A stretch of 64,000 nt of DNA from Microstegium vimineum. Its lineage: Eukaryota; Streptophyta; Magnoliopsida; Poales; Poaceae. This document shows positions 11,773-24,141 of the stretch, one piece after another. Under the pieces are notes generated by a model. That model worked only from the letters and a program-made list of their open reading frames with translations. It had not been told where the DNA came from and made no database searches. Location of the stretch: NCBI GenBank assembly GCA_022036555.1, contig CM039139.1, positions 9,808,262-9,872,261 on the forward strand, read 5' to 3'. The first letter of the stretch is position 1. Each line of letters begins with the position of its first letter. Both the position numbers and the translations under genes were made by a program.

Positions 11773-13045
11773 TGTAAGGACCTCATTAGCCTAGGGGGGT
11801 GAATAGTCCTGTTTCAAAAACTTGAACACTTGCTGTCTGACTAAGGCCGGCACTGCCGGGCTAGGGGTCGGCACTGCCGGGGTGGCCGGCACTACTGGTC
11901 TCTGGGCAACAGTGCTGGTCACCAGAACAGAATGCAACACAATTCAAAATGTAAATGCTTAATGTAAATTGTGCTCGAATAGAAACCTTTCTAGAGGTGT
12001 GGAGAACCTCTAGCACTGCCTGAAAGTGGTAGCAACACACCCACCGAGTAGATCGGGTCCAAACCCTAAAAATCACCTTGCACACAAGATATATGAAAGT
12101 AAAGTAACAAGCACACAGTGACACAAGATTTGACCCGTGGTTTAGCTCGTCACCAAGGCTTGCCTACGTCCACGTTGTTGAGGTGTGCCACACAAGGCTC
12201 AAGCTCACCACAAAGGCTAACTCTTTCCTCGGTCTCAAGTCAAGAGAATGAACCCTTGAGATGAGAGAAGTGTATTAGCAAATAGATGGGTGATACAAAC
12301 TTCCCTAGGCTGCCACACGAAAGAGAAAAGCTCAAGGGCAACCTCTAGCCGGCTAGGAGCAAAGCTCCAAGAGTAAAGAACTCAAACCGCCGGCCACAAC
12401 GCAAACCAAATGCTTGTAGGAGTGAAGATCCGAGGGAGAAGCTTCTTATCATAGCTTGGAGGCTCAATCTCTCAAAGAATGAGTGGAAATCAATGGAGGA
12501 GAGTGAATGAGCACCAAGGGAGAAGGGAGAGCAAGAGAGAGGCTTCTCTTTCTGTTCTTGTGAAGTAAGAATGAGTGAATGGCAGAACTAGCCGTTGGGG
12601 GTGAGTGAGGGGGTATGAAATACCTCCTTACTGTCCACTGGCTGAACAAGTCGCGGCAGTGCCGGCCTGCCCGGCACTGCCGGCCTAGAGGCCAGCACTA
12701 TCGGCCTGGGCAGAACAACAAGGATTTGATCTTCAAAAGGCTGGCTGATTTGCCCTCTTTATATGTGGAGGTGTGATGTAAAAGGATAGATGCATTTGGT
12801 TCACTTGTTGGCATGCGTGTTGAATCCCTCTTAATAGTATGGCATACCTAACTCAAACTCAAAGTATAAAAGAATTTAAACCTTTTGAGCTTGTTGTCAT
12901 GCACTTTTGTAATTGGAGGGCTCTACCAACCTGTTCATCAACCTCCTTAAGTTTAACCTGCTTGTCATACTCACAAAGTCTCATTAGTTTCCTAAATATG
13001 TTGTTATGTCACCAAAACCCACTTTAGGGCTTGATTACACTTTCA
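11773..13045 (-). repeat. Left LTR (3' LTR in element sense) of the copia element, 1273 bp
   Basis: On the plus strand it starts TGTAAGGACC and ends ACTTTCA, matching the right LTR. It holds clustered copies of GGCACTGCCGG (11847-11900 and 12655-12710). It is 24 bp longer than the right LTR, partly because it has more of these motif units near 12660-12700. Confidence 0.92.
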
Positions 13046-13060
13046 ATCTCCCCCTTTTTG
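13046..13060 (-). other. Polypurine tract of the copia element
   Basis: The plus-strand sequence ATCTCCCCCTTTTTG directly abuts the left LTR, so on the element strand it is a purine tract just before the 3' LTR. Further CTCCCCC blocks occur at about 13218 and 13611; multiple polypurine tracts have been described for Sireviruses. Confidence 0.75.
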
Positions 13061-13790
13061 GTGATTGATGACAACACACTTAGAACTTACAAAAGTGAAT
13101 AATAATCTGAGACAATGCAAGTCATGGGTGTAGGAGCTCCCCTAAATGTGTGAATAGGAATTTGAATTTCTAAATTTGGCATGAAAGGTCAAGTTTCACA
13201 CATTGGAGTGAAGTAGGGCTCCCCCTACATCCATGACTGTTGTGGGGTGCTGAAAAGGTGTCACAAATATATACGTGATGCGTATGAACCTATCTCAACA
13301 CAAATCAGAGGACTTGCTGTCAAAGCAGCTCGACACTGCCGGCCTGACTGCTGGCAGCAAGACTGCGGAAGCACAAGCACAGCCACACAACGCGCTAGAA
13401 TTAAAAACTAAAAATACACTAAGACAAGCATGATATATAAGAGAGAGTACATGTCCACATATAACACAAATAAAGTACTTAAGTGGCAATATTCCAAAAA
13501 AAAAATTTCATGTTGCTCTCTCATCTCACAAACGAAAAACTAAGATAACTAGCAACTGCTGCTCCTCCATGACCGTTGAAGATTTTTTGTACCCCCTTCA
13601 CTTAGTAATTCTCCCCCTTTGGAAACAAGTCACCAAAAAGAGAGAAGAACCAAGAAGAAAGAGATACAAGCTAGTCGTTGTCCTCCTCCATATGATCATC
13701 GTCGTCGTCTCCATCATCATCTTCACCATCATCATCATCATCAGGAGATCCTGTGAAGTGAACACTGGGAGCAGATGCACGCTTGCTGCA

Positions 13791-15203
13791 TCAACGAGTC
13801 TGAGGCTGCTCAATCTTCTCCTCATCATCATCCTCCTCCTCATCATTACCACCCTCATAGGTGGACTCCTCACTGAGCTCTGGAGGTGGAGTAGGAGGAT
13901 CAATCTGTCTGAGCCCTTGCTCCTTTCTGAGCTCTCTGATCTCAAGTCTGGTCTGGTAAGAGTGATTATTTGCATAGCAGATGCCAGCAAAGATCTTCTT
14001 CAAGATCCTACCAAGCTTGCCCTTCTTCATGCCTCTGGAAGCTGCTGCACCTAAAGACTCAGGGATATTTGTTGCTGCTGTTGTCCTGGTGTCTCTGAGA
14101 GGAGTGTTCACCTCCTGAATTGCTATAGCATGAATGACTTTCTCTGCTTTATAAGGCTCATGGACTACATCCTTATTGAAGATCCGGCCAGTCACCATCT
14201 CAATGATGAACATCAGATAGGGAGCATAGGGAAGCCCCTTTCTTGCATCCTCTACAACAATACATATCTCATCCCATAAGAATCTAGCAACTGATAAAGG
14301 TGGTGCTCCACCTCTCATCCTCCTTAACACATTTTTGGATGTGTTGTAGAGGTTTGAGGCAGATCCCATCTTGGGATAGAGAGTGTTCCTGAAAAGGTTG
14401 TTCAGAATGTAATATTTGCTCCTCAAACCCTTTATCAGACCATCTGCCTCCTGAGGATAAATGTAGAGTTGTGAGATCTCCTCATTGGTCATCCCTCTTT
14501 CATCATGAATATTACTGCATTGTCTATCCTCCTCACCAAATCCTAGAAGACGAGCAAAAGTCACATAGTCAATCTTGTAGTGCACGCCCTCTGTCATCCA
14601 ATATATCACAAAGTTCTCCCTATCAAGATAGTAGGTGGAGTAGAACTAATAGATGATCTCTGTGTTCCACCCATTCTGGAAACCCATCCAGTGATACATC
14701 CCAAGCTGCCTGCACTGATCAATGACCCTATCAAATACAGGATCTCTCTTGATTTCCAAGTGCTCCCAATCAACATACTTCATTTTAATGACTCTGAGTT
14801 TTGCAGCTTGAAAGAGGATAGTGGTGTAAAAGTCAGAATGAAAAACATTCCAAAACCTGTAATCCACATTCATGTCCTTTGGCACATCATAGGGGTTGAT
14901 GACCCTCTGCTCTTGGACAGTCCTCCATTGAAGATAGTAGCTTTCTCTGACTCTGCCAGGAGTGTCCTGAGGCACTCTGACAAGGACCTCCTCAGGATGC
15001 TCAACAAGATGTGAGCCATCGAACAAACCCAAATCTGGAGGTGTTTCAGGACACACCCCATACCTGATGGTTCTCCCTGCCCTCTGCAATTCTTCCTCTT
15101 GAGCCATCCTCTGCCTGGGATTCAAGCCATCATCGGTTAAGCGAGTGCGAGACTTGGACCTCATTCTTCCTCTTGCACCACCACGCGATCCACCGGCGTC
15201 CAT
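13791..15203 (-). pseudogene. Extra 3' ORF of the copia element (Sirevirus env-like position), one nonsense codon
   Basis: The frame starts at 15203 (MDAGGSRGG, basic N-terminus) and runs to 13791, about 470 codons, interrupted only by a TAG at 14646-14648; the frame is unshifted on both sides. The product is mostly helical-looking, contains a stretch like the putative plant transposon proteins found near LTR elements (VHYKIDYVTFARLLGF), and ends in a highly acidic tail (about 35 residues rich in Asp and Glu) followed by EQPQTR. It lies between RNase H and the polypurine tract, the place of the env-like ORF in Sireviruses. I see no signal peptide or clear membrane segment, so an envelope function is not supported. 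Confidence 0.7.
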
Positions 15204-16093
15204 CTATGCATTTAAAAAGGGAAAAAAGTTAAGTTGCTGCACCTAGACAGTGACAAGAGTCCTAGTGGAAAGATTTAACCAAAATCTAGGGTCAATAGAC
15301 GATTGTAGGAGCAAACGCATAGGTGTTATCACCAGGAGTCCGACACTGTCGGCCTATAGGCCGGCACTGCTGGCCTGGTGCAGACAGCACCATGGCATGC
15401 TCCATCAATCCTCTATTGAAACTAGGTTTTGATCAAATCTAACTACTGGAGATATATCACCATTCATAATGCAACTACTAGCAACCTAAATCCCATCTCA
15501 AAAACCATACATTGCATAGATCGACCCAAGTTAGGGTTTTAAGTTATTACCTTTGAAAGAGAGGGGTGAGGATGAAGAAGGTCGGGCTTGAATGGAGCTT
15601 GACACAGGGGGGAAGATCCTCCACACCTCCTCCAATGGCAGCACCTCCAAAGGGGTAGCACTGCCGGGGGGGAAGAGAAGGACCTCCGGGCTCCTTGTGT
15701 CTCCTTAAGGTTGAGAGAGGAGAGGAGAGGTGTTGTTGTTGGGGGGATATGACTTGGGATGGTGTTCCCTCAGGTTGGGGAGAGAAAATAAAGCAAAACC
15801 TGAGAGCTAGGACTTGGGCCCGATAGGCTTGGGTCCCTTAAGTCCCGGCACTGCCGGACACCCCGGCACTGCTGGCCTGGCCAGGCAGTGAGGCACTATG
15901 CCACCATTATACTTTAAATTTATGCAATTGTGGACACATACCCCTTGCCATGTGCTGGTCAGTAAGCAAATCAACAATCATACTATGACCAACACACTCA
16001 AGTTTCTTTCAAAATTTGTTTTGAAGCACATAATTGAAACTTTTCAAAGTTTTTCCTAAGTCGCTAGGTGGACAAACAAGTGTGTGCTATAGC

Positions 16094-17096
16094 TGTTGAC
16101 ACCGTTTTTCGGCATGTGTCAAATGAGCTAAGACTTGCATTGATTGGTAACCGTTTGCCATCGGCATTGGAAGGTCATCGATCAATGTTGTCGATGAGGG
16201 TGAATGCTGCGAAAAGGATAAGTTTGTTGCCGATGGGAGCTGGACGATTCTTGCCGATAGGAGTTAATTGGTAAAGACAAGTTACCAGTGGAGGTGAAAA
16301 GTTGCCGATTGGAAGGTATTACTGATAAGGAGATGATGCCGATGGGCATAGGGTGACGTGGCGGTTGATGTCAGCAGGGGATTGCCGATGGCAATAAAAG
16401 GAAGTTGCGGATTGAAGAGTCTACCGATGGAAAGTTTCATCGAAGAGAAGGCGTAAGGAAACTGGTGATTTCATACTAGTATTGTTATGGCAGTTTGAGT
16501 CCGACTCTTACACGAGTCATTTATTTCCTTAAAAATAGAAGTGTCTGTTTAGGAAAATAGTATTGTTATTTGGGTCCGACTCCTGCGCGAGTCAGTTATT
16601 TCCTTTAAAATAGGAGTTTGTTTTGTTTAGGAAAGGTACAAGTCGTGTCTGTCTATAACTCCTATTGCTGGAGTATTAATATGTACCTAGGGGTCGTGAG
16701 AATACATATCAATCATACATCAAACAAATCTATTACTCTTATTACTTTTACTGCAATTTACCCTTTTATTGCATTAGTCTTAGTTTATCTACGAGTTCTT
16801 CAAGCTTCGACGGGCTGCATCTCCTGGACTTCCGTCAAATCCTTGCAAGTTCCGCGTGGGAGTAATCTGAGCCTTGACATCTGGGCGCATCGTTGTTGTC
16901 TCGTTCAGCTCTGCTCTAATTATCTTGATCAAATCTGAGTCTTGACATCTGGGCGTATCACCGTTGTCTTGTTTGGAGCTTGTTCTAGTTATCGTCCTTG
17001 TCGATTAACTGGTCAAATCGACTGGCACACCTTTGGATATCGAATTTGGGTAATAGCCCGAGGTGTTCGCAGATCCTGACGCTTTTTGTGTCAACA
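16094..17096 (+). repeat. 5' LTR of Tat element II (1003 bp)
   Basis: It starts TGTTGACACC and ends GTGTCAACA. It contains two internal tandem duplications absent from the element I LTR: the GTCCGACTC block at 16499 and 16574, and the GAGYCTTGACATCTGGGCG block near 16868 and 16937. The TATA position reads TATTAAT (16674-16680), whereas the 3' LTR has TATAAAT. Confidence 0.93.
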
Positions 17097-17137
17097 CCTC
17101 TTTTGGCACACCCAGTGGGACCAATTATACATCTGTT

Positions 17138-19265
17138 ATGGGTGATCATACCGACGTCAATCCGAGGAACGTCATTGAAGTCTCCGAGGCCGATCTAAAA
17201 GATGATCAGAAACTGGCTATGGAGCGGGCTATGGAGGAGTACAAGCAATTGTATCTGAGATCCTTCAGCCTAAGCAGGAGCGGTGAAGCCATCCAGAAGC
17301 AAGAATCGCCGTTACCGCGGTAGGTCACGTTTGATGCCAATCCTGGTAAGTTGCAAGAGATGGTTAATTCTGCGTTAAATCAGGCATTAATTAGCCACTC
17401 CAATGTGTTGTCCAATACTGTGTACAATGCTGTTATGCAATCTTTCAAAGAAGGACAAACACCTCAATATGTTGGTCCAGCATATCATCAGCCTAGATCG
17501 GCATCTGTAAACCCATCGACAGCCCCAATGGCGTCTTCCACTCCCATGGATCCGTCTGTTGATGTGGCTACACCACCAAGGCCAAGTCCTGAAAGTGTCA
17601 CCAAGCTTGGTGCAGATCCAGTGGCGTCGGCAATGTCGGGACCTGCTATCCTGAATCATCCAGCTCCGGCCAACTGGTGGGGATACGGTATGCCTTCAAA
17701 TCCATTTGCTGGTTCCAATCTGGTGCAGGGAGACAGTTCAGCTTGGAAGGGCTCCATGGCATCGACAATGCAATCACGGCCGATGATCCCTATGATGCAT
17801 TACTCTACGTCTTCTCCAACTGTACAAGTGCCATCGGAAGACTTCTAGGTGGTGATTCCTAAAGTACCTCTGATGCCACCATCAGCAAATGTTGTACCGA
17901 TGCAGCAAAGCATAGCAACTGGGAGTCAGCCTATACTAGTGCAGGAGCATCATGCGCCAGTTAACTATCAGCCATCGGTAAGTCACATGCCGATGATGTA
18001 TAATCCTGGATGGACTAACCAGCCGCCGGTTCAGCAGCCTGGCGTATTGATGTATCAGTATGGGAAGTCCAGCAAACATTCAGAGTGGAGCATCGGTACA
18101 ACAACCGATGGATATGATATCACAACATAATCCAGTGAATGTGCAAAGTTATCCATTGGTAAGTCAACCGATGCATAACGTCCAGATGACTGGTGCTGCA
18201 CCCATGCCAATTACTCTGAATCATCTTCCACCAAGATCTGAAGGGGCGCATCAGCCGGCTTCACCAGTCAACAATCAGCCAATGAGTCGGCAAGACCAGG
18301 ATGCATATTGGACCGATAAGATTGCCGAAGTGATGAAAGAACAATTTGGCATTAAGCCCAAGGTTAATACATACTCTTATTGGACGCCATATCCTCTGTC
18401 GTATGACTTAATTCCTCTCCCGAATCGGTACAAGGTGCCTGATTTTACTAAATTCTCTGGCCAAGATGACACGTCAACGATGGAGGACATCAACCGCTTC
18501 ATTATCCAGTGTGGAGAAGCTGCCGGCAGAGAGGAACTGAGGGTGAGATTGTTCTCATCGTCATTGTCTGGATCGGCGTTCACATGGTTTATTTCATTGC
18601 CTCCGAACTCTGTGATTACTTGGGCTGATCTAGAAAAACAATTTCACAAGTATTTCTTCGCGGGCGTACATGAAAAGAAGCTTACCGATTTGGTCAAGGT
18701 GAAGTAGCGTAATGACGAATCGGTGGAGAGCTTTGTCCAGAGGCTGCGAGACATGAAGAATAAGTGCTACAGCTTGGTGCTTGATGATCGGCAATTGACA
18801 GATTTGGCCTTTCAAGGATTACTGCCGCACATCAAAGATAAGTATGTGTCTCAAGAGTTTGAAAGTCTTAGCCACCTTGTGCAGAGAATTGCCGACCAGT
18901 ATGTCAAGACTTTTGAGCCTTGAAAAACTTGGAATAAGAAGGTAACCTTCATTGAGCAAGAAGAGGACTCTGATGAAGAACTAAACATCAGCGCGGCCGA
19001 ATGGGTGAAAGACAAGAAATCTGTGTCTTGTCCGTTTGGCCAGAAGGAAGCTAAAAGATTCACCTTTGATATCACCAAGACCGATAGGATGTTTGACTTA
19101 TTACTTCAAGAAGGGCGGATCAAGTTGGCGCCTAACCAAGTAATTCCATCGGCCGAAGAGCTCAGAAAGATTAGGTATTGCAAGTGGCACAATGCAACTT
19201 CGCACAGTACCAATGACTGTAAGGTATTCAGGCAGCAGTTGCAGTCAGAAATTGAATCTGGATGA
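17138..19265 (+). pseudogene. gag of Tat element II
   Basis: The start ATG at 17138 (MGDHTDVNP) follows the 5' LTR by about 40 bp. The N-terminal 300 or so residues are Pro/Gln/Met-rich. The retrotransposon gag (capsid) domain lies at about 18420-18920, with motifs TWADLEKQFHKYFF and VESFVQRLRDMKNKCYS. A CKWHNATSHSTNDCKVF zinc-knuckle-like cluster is at about 19175-19230. Stops at 17321, 17846, 18705, 18921 and 19263 and a frameshift near 18058 interrupt it. The capsid would form the virus-like particle in an active element. Confidence 0.85.
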
Positions 19266-20120
19266 ATTAGATTTGAAAATTCTAAAGCCCAGAAACCGAT
19301 GAAGATTGATCAGCACCTGTTTCCAAATAATATGGTGGAAACTAGTGAAAAAACTAAAGTGCTGACATCGGAAGCTGCCAGGAGGAATACATCGGTAGAT
19401 CTTGACCATCAAGTAGCTGAGCGTGATGAGAGGAGGTTTGCCGATGACAGAAAGGGCAAGAAAGTTGACGATGAAAGTAGCAGTGCCAAGAGGGCTCCTG
19501 GTGTTATAATCACGCATAAGCAGCCAAGGCAAGAGTATCGGCAATCACAGGAGGAGCGACATTGGTAGGAAGAAGAAGAGCATCAAGAGTGGCTTCGGCA
19601 TAAGGACCACTGGAAGTGTCCTTTCTTCGTTCACTGCTAGGAAGAGGGCATCAAGCTACCTACTGTCGACAATTGTCCTGAATGCAATGGGTATTACCTT
19701 GCCGATCGGTCAGAAAAGAAGCCTTGTTTTGATGATCGGACATCCAAGTATGCTAGGCCGCTCAGAGAGAAGAAATCGGCACATGACCGGCTGGGAGGCA
19801 AGCTCAGCTCACATGATAGACTTGGCAGTCGCGTTAGTCAAGAAAAGCTGGAAGAGATGGCCAATGCAAGAGTGCCCGACGAAGAGATATTCTCCAGAGA
19901 CCCAAACATAAGGAGTGGTGCCGACGCAAGCGGCAGGAGACAACACCAGCCTGTTTGGAAAACCAAGCTTCCTCAATGGTGCCCCAAGGGCCTGACAAAG
20001 ACTCAGAAAAGGAGAATTCAGCGTGAACGCTGAAATGACTTGTGTGACAATGAAAATCCTTCAAGGGAAAAGTAGTGGAGACCAAAGCGCAACGATAGAG
20101 ATCCATCGGCAGAAATTAAT

Positions 20121-23100
20121 ATGGTTGTGATATTGCCGATGGAGTTCATGGCACCTGTCAGCGACGAGGAAGAAGCTACTGAAATGACACAATTGGTGTT
20201 GGATCTGATGGCAGCTGTCTTTGAGAAGCCTGTCGATGATGAAAGGCAGCACTTAAGGGCTCTGTTCGTTAAAGGCAAAGTGGATGGACAGCCTGTAACA
20301 AAGATGCTGGTGGATGGTGGAGCGTCGATCAACATAATGCCGTACGTCATGTTCAGGAAGCTTGGGAAAGGCGACCAAGACTTAGTCAAGACGGACATGA
20401 AGCTTAAAGATTTTGACGGCAATGTGTCGCCAGCTATGGGGGCCATATGTGTTGAATTAATCATCGGCAGCAAAACTTTGCCGACAACATTTTTCGTGAT
20501 CAGTGGCAAAGGTACCTACAACTTGCTCCTAGGAAGAGATTGAATCCATACTAATTGCTGCATTCTTTCTACAATGCACCAAAGCCTTGTACAGTGGGTT
20601 GCAGATAAAATTGAAGTCATCCGAAGTGAGACCCCATCGATTGTTGCATCGGCAGAACCGGAAACTTATGACCAAACCAGATGCATATCAGGTGAAGCTT
20701 GGGACACATAATTCCTCAAAGTTGCCGATTACCGCATTACACCGATCCAAGCAATCGGTCCTGAAAAAGAGTTTTAATGGATCGATTCGCCGATGATGGA
20801 AAACTGGGGCAGGGGTTCACATCTACCGATGATTTACTAGAGATAGACATCGGTGATGGCAGTAAGCCTAGGCCAACTTTCATTAGTGCTAAGTTAGATT
20901 CCCAATGTAAACGATAGTTGACTGATTTGTTAAAGGAATATAAAGATTATTTTGCTTGGGATTATACAGAGATGCCTGGGTTAGACCGATCAATAGTCGA
21001 ACATCGGTTTCCTATTAAGTCTGGTTTCCAACCACATCGGCAACCTGCGCGCCGATGCAACCCTACTATTTTACCCGATATCAAAGCTGAAATTACAAAA
21101 TTAATTGAAGCTGGATTTATTCGGCAATGTCGATATGTTGAATGGATTTCTAATGTGGTTCCTGTGTATAAGAAAAATGGAAAACTACGTGTTTGCATTG
21201 ATTTCAGGAATCTCAATAAGGCTACGCCGATGGATGGTTATCCGATGCCTGTTGCAGATCTGTTGATTGATGCTGCTGCTGGGCATCAAATCATTAGCTT
21301 CATGGATGGTAATGCTGGATATAATCATATATTCATGGCTGAAGAAGACATATCCAAGACTGCTTTTAGATATCCAGGTCATGTCGGTTTATTTGAGTGG
21401 GTTGTCATGACTTTTGGCTTGAAGAATGCCGGTGCTACTTATCAAAGAGCAATGAATTTTATCTTTCATAAGTATATTGGCATGATAGTCGAAATCTATA
21501 TTGATGATGTGGTGATTAAATCTGGAAATTTTAAAAAACATCTTGCCGATTTGCGAAAAATCCTGGAATGCACAAGGAAACATGGGTTGAAGATGAATCC
21601 TAACAAGTGTGCATTTGGTGTATCGGCAGACCAGTTTCTGGGTTTTATGGTGCATCAAAGAGGCATCGAGATCGGTAGAAAATCTATTGATGCAATTAAT
21701 AAGGTGGTTGCCCCTACAAACAAGGTTAAGCTGCAATCCTTGATCGGCAAAATTAATTTCATTAGAAGATTTATATCCAACTTATCTGGTAAAATTAAAT
21801 CTTTTAGTCCATTGTTAAAGCTGAGAGCCGATCAAGAGTTTATATGGAAAGAGGAACAACAGTTAGCCTTGGAAGAGATCAAAAAATATTTGGTAAACCC
21901 TCCAGTCTTGGTTCCACCTCAACACGGGAAGCCTTTCAGGTTGTATTTGTCTACCGATGACGGTGTTATCGGATCAGCCTTAATTCAAGAATTTGAAGGG
22001 AAAGAACGTGTGATATATTATTTGAGCAGAAGACTGGTAGATGCGGAAACAAGGTATTCGACCATAGAAAGATTATGCTTATGTTTATATTTCTCTTGCA
22101 TAAAATTGAGGCATTACTTATTGTCGGCCGAATGTACTGTTATCTATAAAGATGATGTGGTTAAGTGTATGCTGTCGATGCCGATATTAAATGGGAGAAT
22201 CGGCAAATGGATCCTAGCACTTTCAGAGTTTGATCTGAAGTATGAATCGGCTAAGGCAGTTAAGGGTCAGGTGATGGCCGATTTTATTACTCAGCATTGC
22301 AATATGGTAAGCTCTATAGAGATTGCTCCTTGGACTTTGTTCTTTGATGGATCTACGTGCAAAGAAGGGGCATGTATCGGTGTTCTCTTAATTTCACCCC
22401 GAGGACGGAAGTATGAAATTTCGTTGCCGATTGTTGCTACATCAACAAACAATCAGACTGAGTATCAGACTTTAATAAAAGGGTTGGAATTACTCAGGGA
22501 AGTACGTGCTGATGCCGTTGAAATCTTTGGCGATTCTATGTTGGTGATCAATCAATTGACTGGGGTATATGAATGCCGAAGTGAAGTGTTGATTGCACAC
22601 CATGAGAGATGTCTACGGTTATTAAAAGAATTCAAATAATACCGCCTTGAACATATTCCCAGGTTGCATAATGAAGAGGCTAATCGGTTAGCACAGAACG
22701 CTTCAGGATATCTGCCGATTCAAGAAGTTATGACATCGGTGATGGTTGCCGATGACTGGAGAAAAGGAATTGCCGATTACTTAAGAGATCCGTCTAAGAA
22801 GGTTGAAAGGCGTCTAAGGTTTCAAGCCACCAAGTATGTGCTCCTTGACGATAAATTGTATTATCGGACAATTGATGGAGTTTTGCTCAGATGCCTTAGT
22901 AGAGAAGAGTCAAAAGCGTTGATGGGCGAGATCCATGAGGGGGTGTGTGGAGCACATCAATCGGCATTCAAGATGAAGTGGATGATTAGGCGGAATGGAT
23001 ATTATTGGCTGACAATTCTTGAAGATTGCTTCAACTATTTTAAAGGGTGCCAGGATTGTCATAAGTTTGGTAATGTCCAGAGGGCACCTGCATCGGCAAT

Positions 23101-24013
23101 GAATCTTATAATCAAGCCTTGGCCGTTTAAGGGATGGACTATTGATCTCATCAGCCAGATTTATCTGCTAGCAAGCAAGGGGCACAAGTTTATACTTGTC
23201 GCTACCGATTACTTTACAAAATGGGTTGAAGCGATTTCTTTGAAAAAGGTGACATCGGCAAACATCATAGATTTTGTAAAGGAACATATTGTTTACCGAT
23301 TTGGTATTCCTCAAATTATTACTACCGATCAAGGAACCATGTTCACATCGGGAGAGTTTGATGAGTTTGCTGCAGGTATGGGGTTCAAGGTATTGAATTC
23401 TTCTCCTTATTATGCCCAAGCTAACGGTCAGGCTGAGGTGACTAATAAAGGAGTTATTAAACTTATTAAACGCAAGATTGAGGAAAACCCTAGAAGGTGG
23501 CATATAGTGTTGAATGAAGCCCTGTGGTTGTATCGGATGGCGTGTCATGGTGCAACCAAAGTTTTGTCGTATCAGTTGGTCTATGGACACGATGTTGTTC
23601 TGCCTTGGGAAGTTAAAACTGGTTCTAGGCGATTGTTTTCTCAAGATCAATTGACAACCGATGAGTATGATACCCTTATGAAGGATGAGTTAGAAGACTT
23701 AGCAAGTCATCGGTTGAGGGCTTTGATCAACATTGAAGAAAATAAGAAAAGGGTTGCCAGATGGTACGACAAGAAGGTAAAGGTGAAAGAATTTGCCGAT
23801 GGTGATCTGGTGTGGAAATTGATTTTACCGATTGGGACTAAAAGTTCTAAGTTTGGAAAATGATCTCCTAATTGGGAGGGTCCGTTTCGGATAAATCAGT
23901 CTGTTCATGGTAATGTGTATATTTTGGAGACCCTCGAAGGAGTTGTGTTTCCCAGAACAATCAATGGTAAATACTTAAAAAAATATTACCCTAGTATTTG
24001 GGTAGATGCATAA
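20121..24013 (+). pseudogene. pol of Tat element II: protease, RT, RNase H, archaeal-type RNase H, integrase
   Basis: Protease carries VDGGAS near 20311. RT spans about 21040-21560 with YIDD at 21497-21508. The first RNase H follows at about 21930-22170. An archaeal-type RNase H is at 22330-22620 (FFDGSTCKEGA, NNQTEYQTL, FGDSMLVINQ). Integrase runs from an H2C2 zinc domain (about 22940-23070) through a DD35E core (TIDLIS, TTDQGT, NGQAE) to a C-terminus ending WVDA at 24010. Stops interrupt it at 20541 (TGA), near 20916, 22637 (TAA) and 23861 (TGA). Two of these fall where a Trp codon is expected from the sister copy or the family, consistent with decay at methylated cytosines. Confidence 0.9.
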
Positions 24014-24141
24014 AGTACCCGTTTGAATGCCGATGAGAGAAGAAGTTATATATGACATCAGTAAAAAGCGTAATGGCATTATATTACAAAGCAAAATCAA
24101 GTATCACTGTTACACTTGCCGATATGATGGATTGCGACAAA

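Noticed and set aside
13791..15203. Calling the copia extra ORF an envelope glycoprotein
   Set aside because: No signal peptide, no clear membrane helix and an acidic tail; only its position is env-like.
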